DNA of 8,887 nucleotides. It comes from Gammaproteobacteria bacterium. GTDB taxonomy: Bacteria > Pseudomonadota > Gammaproteobacteria > CAJXQU01. The stretch lies in NCBI GenBank assembly GCA_026984275.1, contig JALSSM010000361.1, positions 1-8,887 on the forward strand, written 5' to 3'. Shown piece after piece: positions 6,184 through 8,887 of the stretch (position 1 is the stretch's first letter; each line of letters begins with the position of its first letter). A program made the translations under genes and the position numbers. The notes below the pieces were generated by a model that was given only the letters and a program-made list of their open reading frames with translations, was not told where the DNA came from and ran no database searches.

Positions 6184-8538
6184 ATGAGATTTTTCATTAA
6201 TTTTATATTTTTCATGATGTTACTCGGCATCGTGATCATTGGTGCCGGTGTCTATTACCTGCTTCCGGGACTGCCTTCAACAGATTCGCTGCAAGATGTT
6301 CAGTTTTCTGTACCGCTTCGTGTTTATACACATGAAGATTCGTTAATGGCCGAGTTTGGTGAAAAAAGGAGACTACCTGTTAACTACGATGATGTGCCTG
6401 ATCAGATGGTGGATGCTTTTCTGGCCGCAGAAGATGATCGCTTTTTTGAGCATCCCGGAGTTGATTGGCAAGGGCTGGTAAGAGCTGGAATGTTATTGAT
6501 CCAAACTGGAGAACGGACTCAGGGAGGCAGTACGATCACCATGCAGGTGGCCCGGAACTTTTTCTTGAGTAACGAAAAAACATATTCCCGAAAACTCAAT
6601 GAAATCTTACTGGCATTAAAGATTGAAAGTGAGCTTAGTAAAGAGGAGATTCTTGAGCTCTATTTTAACAAGATCTATCTGGGGCATCGTGCTTATGGGA
6701 TCGTTGCCGCTGCGGAGCTTTATTATGGTGTGCCACTTTCTGAATTAACCTTGCCGCAGATAGCCATGATGGCCGGTTTGCCCAAGGCTCCTTCGAAAAT
6801 GAACCCGATCACCAATCCTGAACGTGCGATACGAAGAAGGAATTATGTACTTGGACGAATGCTGGAGCTGGGTGATATTTCAGATGAAGAATATCAGGTC
6901 GCCATCAAAGCGCCGGTAACAGCGCGGATACATCACAAAATTCCGGATACCAGTTCGCCATATGTTGCAGAAATGGTGCGAAGTTATATGGTCGAAAAAT
7001 ATGGTGATGAGGCCTATACCTCGGGTTATAAAGTTTATACAACCATCAATGACCGCCTGCAAAAAGCGGCTGATCAGGCTTTGCGTAAGGCCTTGATCGA
7101 TTATGATAAACGACATGGTTATCGAGGTGCCGAACATCATTATGAGCTTGAACAAAGTGCTGGAGAAAGCGACTGGTTACAGATGCTTGAAGGTTATCCA
7201 GTACTGGGTGGTCTCTATCCGGCTCTGGTGATCAGTGTCTCTGATAAAACAGCTGAGATTTACCTGAAGGATGATGGGATTGTTACGCTTGAATGGGATG
7301 CAATGTCCTGGGCGCGTCGGTATATTGACGAAAATCGACGTGAAGGCAAACCAAAGTCAGCTACCGAACTATTCCAGACAGGGGATCTTATCCGGGTAAT
7401 GAAAACAGACGAGGGATTGAAGTTGGCACAGATCCCCGATGTTGAAGGTGCATTAGTATCGCTTTCCCCGGAAGATGGTTCGATCCTGGCGCTTTCAGGA
7501 GGGTTTGATTTCAATCACAGCAAGTTTAACCGTGTCGTACAGGCCCACCGGCAACCGGGTTCCAGTTTTAAACCCTTTATTTATTCAGCCGCGCTTGATA
7601 ATGGCTATACGGCTGCCAGTCTGGTCAATGATGCACCGGTGGTTTTTGACGATCCTGGTCTCGAAGACACATGGCGTCCAGAAAACTATAGTGGTAAATA
7701 TCGTGGCCCAACCCGCCTCAGATCAGCACTGACACATTCCAGGAATTTAATCTCTATACGGTTATTACGATCGATCGGTATAAAAAAAGCGATTAAATAC
7801 ATATCAAGGTTTGGTTTTGATCCCGAAAGATTACCAAAAGACTTATCTTTGTCGCTGGGAAGTGGTGCCATTGCGCCGTTAGAATTAGCACGAGGTTATA
7901 CCGTGCTGGCTAATGGCGGTTATTTGACAAAACCTTACTTTATTAATCGTATTGAGACAGCAAACGGTGATGTGCTTTTCCAGGCGAATCCTGATCGTGT
8001 TTGTCGTGATTGTAAGGTATCAAAAGGAGAGCAGGTCGAAGGGGTTGCAAAAAAAGTCGTTGACTCCAGAAATGTCTATATCATCGCTTCGATGATGCGG
8101 GATGTGATCAGAGCCGGTACTGGCACTCGTGCGCTGGTTCTGAACAGACCTGATCTATCTGGTAAAACGGGCACAACAAATGATCAAAAAGATGCCTGGT
8201 TTTCCGGATTCAATGCCAAAATTGTGACGACAGCCTGGGTTGGGTTCGATCAAATTCGTCCACTGGGAACCGCCGAAACCGGTGGTCGAGCTGCGCTTCC
8301 CATGTGGATAGATTATATGAAAGTGGCACTTGAAGGTATGCCCGAAGCCTACCCGATCGAACCGGAGGGAATAGTCACCTTAAATGTAGATAAACAAACA
8401 GGTCTGTTAGCCAGTCCGGGACAAAAAGGTTCTTATCTGGAAATCTTCCGAAAAGAAAATGTACCCACTCGAACAGCTGCAGCCAATGATCCTGAATCCG
8501 GGGAAACAGAAACCGGTATCCCTGAACAGCTATTTTAG
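6184..8538 (+). CDS. mrcA: Bifunctional class A penicillin-binding protein PBP1A
   Basis: PBP1A polymerises lipid II into glycan strands and cross-links the peptides; it is anchored in the inner membrane and works in the periplasm. The 784-residue product has a short cytoplasmic start and one membrane anchor (about 5-27). The GT51 glycosyltransferase domain (about 50-225) has the catalytic Glu83 in EDDRFFEHPG, QGGSTITMQ (113-121), the second acidic residue Glu140 in RKLNE, and LYFNKIYLG (159-167). An OB-like insert follows (about 310-415). The transpeptidase domain (about 420-715) has the SxxK nucleophile site SSFK (Ser460, Lys463), SRN (519-521) and KTGT (661-664). A CxxC (607-610) matches a site in E. 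coli PBP1A, and the C-terminus EQLF resembles the E. coli end. It is shorter than the E. coli protein (about 850), mainly between CxxC and KTGT. A weak GGA lies 6 nt before the ATG. Also called ponA. Confidence 0.97.
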   Translation: MRFFINFIFFMMLLGIVIIGAGVYYLLPGLPSTDSLQDVQFSVPLRVYTHEDSLMAEFGEKRRLPVNYDDVPDQMVDAFLAAEDDRFFEHPGVDWQGLVRAGMLLIQTGERTQGGSTITMQVARNFFLSNEKTYSRKLNEILLALKIESELSKEEILELYFNKIYLGHRAYGIVAAAELYYGVPLSELTLPQIAMMAGLPKAPSKMNPITNPERAIRRRNYVLGRMLELGDISDEEYQVAIKAPVTARIHHKIPDTSSPYVAEMVRSYMVEKYGDEAYTSGYKVYTTINDRLQKAADQALRKALIDYDKRHGYRGAEHHYELEQSAGESDWLQMLEGYPVLGGLYPALVISVSDKTAEIYLKDDGIVTLEWDAMSWARRYIDENRREGKPKSATELFQTGDLIRVMKTDEGLKLAQIPDVEGALVSLSPEDGSILALSGGFDFNHSKFNRVVQAHRQPGSSFKPFIYSAALDNGYTAASLVNDAPVVFDDPGLEDTWRPENYSGKYRGPTRLRSALTHSRNLISIRLLRSIGIKKAIKYISRFGFDPERLPKDLSLSLGSGAIAPLELARGYTVLANGGYLTKPYFINRIETANGDVLFQANPDRVCRDCKVSKGEQVEGVAKKVVDSRNVYIIASMMRDVIRAGTGTRALVLNRPDLSGKTGTTNDQKDAWFSGFNAKIVTTAWVGFDQIRPLGTAETGGRAALPMWIDYMKVALEGMPEAYPIEPEGIVTLNVDKQTGLLASPGQKGSYLEIFRKENVPTRTAAANDPESGETETGIPEQLF

Positions 8539-8563
8539 TTTTTAATTTTAGTGTTCCTTGATC

Positions 8564-8887
8564 ATGTCCAGACAAACCCGGCTAAGAATCGCACACGAAG
8601 CCGCCCGAATGATGGTGGATGATAGTGTCACTGATATTGTTTTCGCAAAAAAGAAGGCGATGCAACGATTGGGTATTCGAAACAGGCATCTGTCACCTGA
8701 TAATTCCGAGGTTGAATCCGTTCTCTACGAATATCAGCAATTGTTTCGATCAGAGCAGCAAAAGACGCTATTGAACGAATACAGAAAAACAGCACTCAAT
8801 GCCATGATCATGCTTCAACCATTTTCTCCACGCCTGACTGGCCCGGTCTTACGAGGAACGGCGAATAAAAATAATTCCGTTTCTTTA
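8564..8887 (+). CDS. Conserved protein of uncertain function, N-terminal part (cut by window edge)
   Basis: An open frame of 108 codons runs off the right edge, beginning 25 bp after the mrcA stop on the same strand with no terminator between, so the two are probably cotranscribed. The start MSRQTRLRIAHEAARMM is followed by a helical, charged region with no signal peptide or membrane segment, so a cytoplasmic protein is likely. From memory, this type of N-terminus (RLRIAxEAARxM, then FSPRLTGPVLRGTA at 87-100) occurs in a proteobacterial family annotated as hypothetical or nucleotidyltransferase-like. The final G-x-x-L-x-G-T segment could be the beginning of a nucleotidyltransferase fold, but the expected acidic residues lie beyond the window. 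No Shine-Dalgarno is clear. The coding frame is well supported by its length and by the recalled family pattern; the function is not. Confidence 0.75.
   Translation, partial: MSRQTRLRIAHEAARMMVDDSVTDIVFAKKKAMQRLGIRNRHLSPDNSEVESVLYEYQQLFRSEQQKTLLNEYRKTALNAMIMLQPFSPRLTGPVLRGTANKNNSVSL

Noticed and set aside
6880..7155. 91-codon minus-strand open frame inside mrcA
   Set aside because: It is antisense to a continuous PBP1A domain structure and shows no start signals of its own.
8375..8575. 66-codon minus-strand frame over the end of mrcA and the start of the next gene
   Set aside because: It spans two supported plus-strand genes, has no recognisable domain or SD, and is best explained as a chance frame.
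1..8887. CRISPR array, insertion sequence, tRNA, integrase or other signs of an accessory island
   Set aside because: No spaced direct repeats, transposase-like frame, tRNA-like fold or change in composition was seen; gene order is the conserved core arrangement.

Overview
The window looks like chromosomal core DNA from a gammaproteobacterium of moderate GC content. The evidence is the gene order mrcA (divergent) / pilMNOPQ / aroK-aroB, a classic gammaproteobacterial arrangement, together with protein sequences close to the E. coli/Pseudomonas type. Examples are the AroK GPMGSGKT P-loop, the AroB N-terminus with its LPDGEEYK motif, and a PBP1A that ends in QLF like E. coli's ELF. I cannot name the genus from the sequence alone.

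Layout. (1) Positions 1-751, minus strand: the 5' part of aroB (cut by the window edge) and complete aroK, overlapping by 20 bp. (2) 752-864: a short gap with a rho-independent terminator for the pil operon and a candidate extended -10 promoter for aroKB. (3) 865-5912, minus strand: pilM, pilN, pilO, pilP and pilQ, every junction overlapping by 1 or 4 bp (TAATG or ATGA). (4) 5913-6183: a 271-bp AT-rich divergent regulatory region with a perfect 7-bp inverted repeat and a 10-bp direct repeat. (5) 6184-8538, plus strand: mrcA/ponA, the bifunctional class A penicillin-binding protein PBP1A. (6) 8564-8887, plus strand: the 5' part of a conserved protein of uncertain function, cut by the window edge.

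How the genes work together. PilM (cytoplasmic actin-like), PilN and PilO (inner membrane), PilP (lipoprotein) and PilQ (outer-membrane secretin) form the type IV pilus alignment subcomplex and secretin, which span the envelope. PilQ carries two AMIN domains, which in this family bind peptidoglycan, and the divergent neighbour is a peptidoglycan synthase. AroK and AroB are shikimate-pathway enzymes; they lie downstream of pilQ by conserved synteny but here sit behind a terminator.

Nothing in the window looks mobile, foreign or broken. I found no clearly novel system. The second-look items are small: an A7 slippage-prone run at the aroK/aroB overlap that could link the two frames, an alternative pilQ start with a better ribosome binding site, the structure of the divergent control region, and the poorly understood gene after mrcA.
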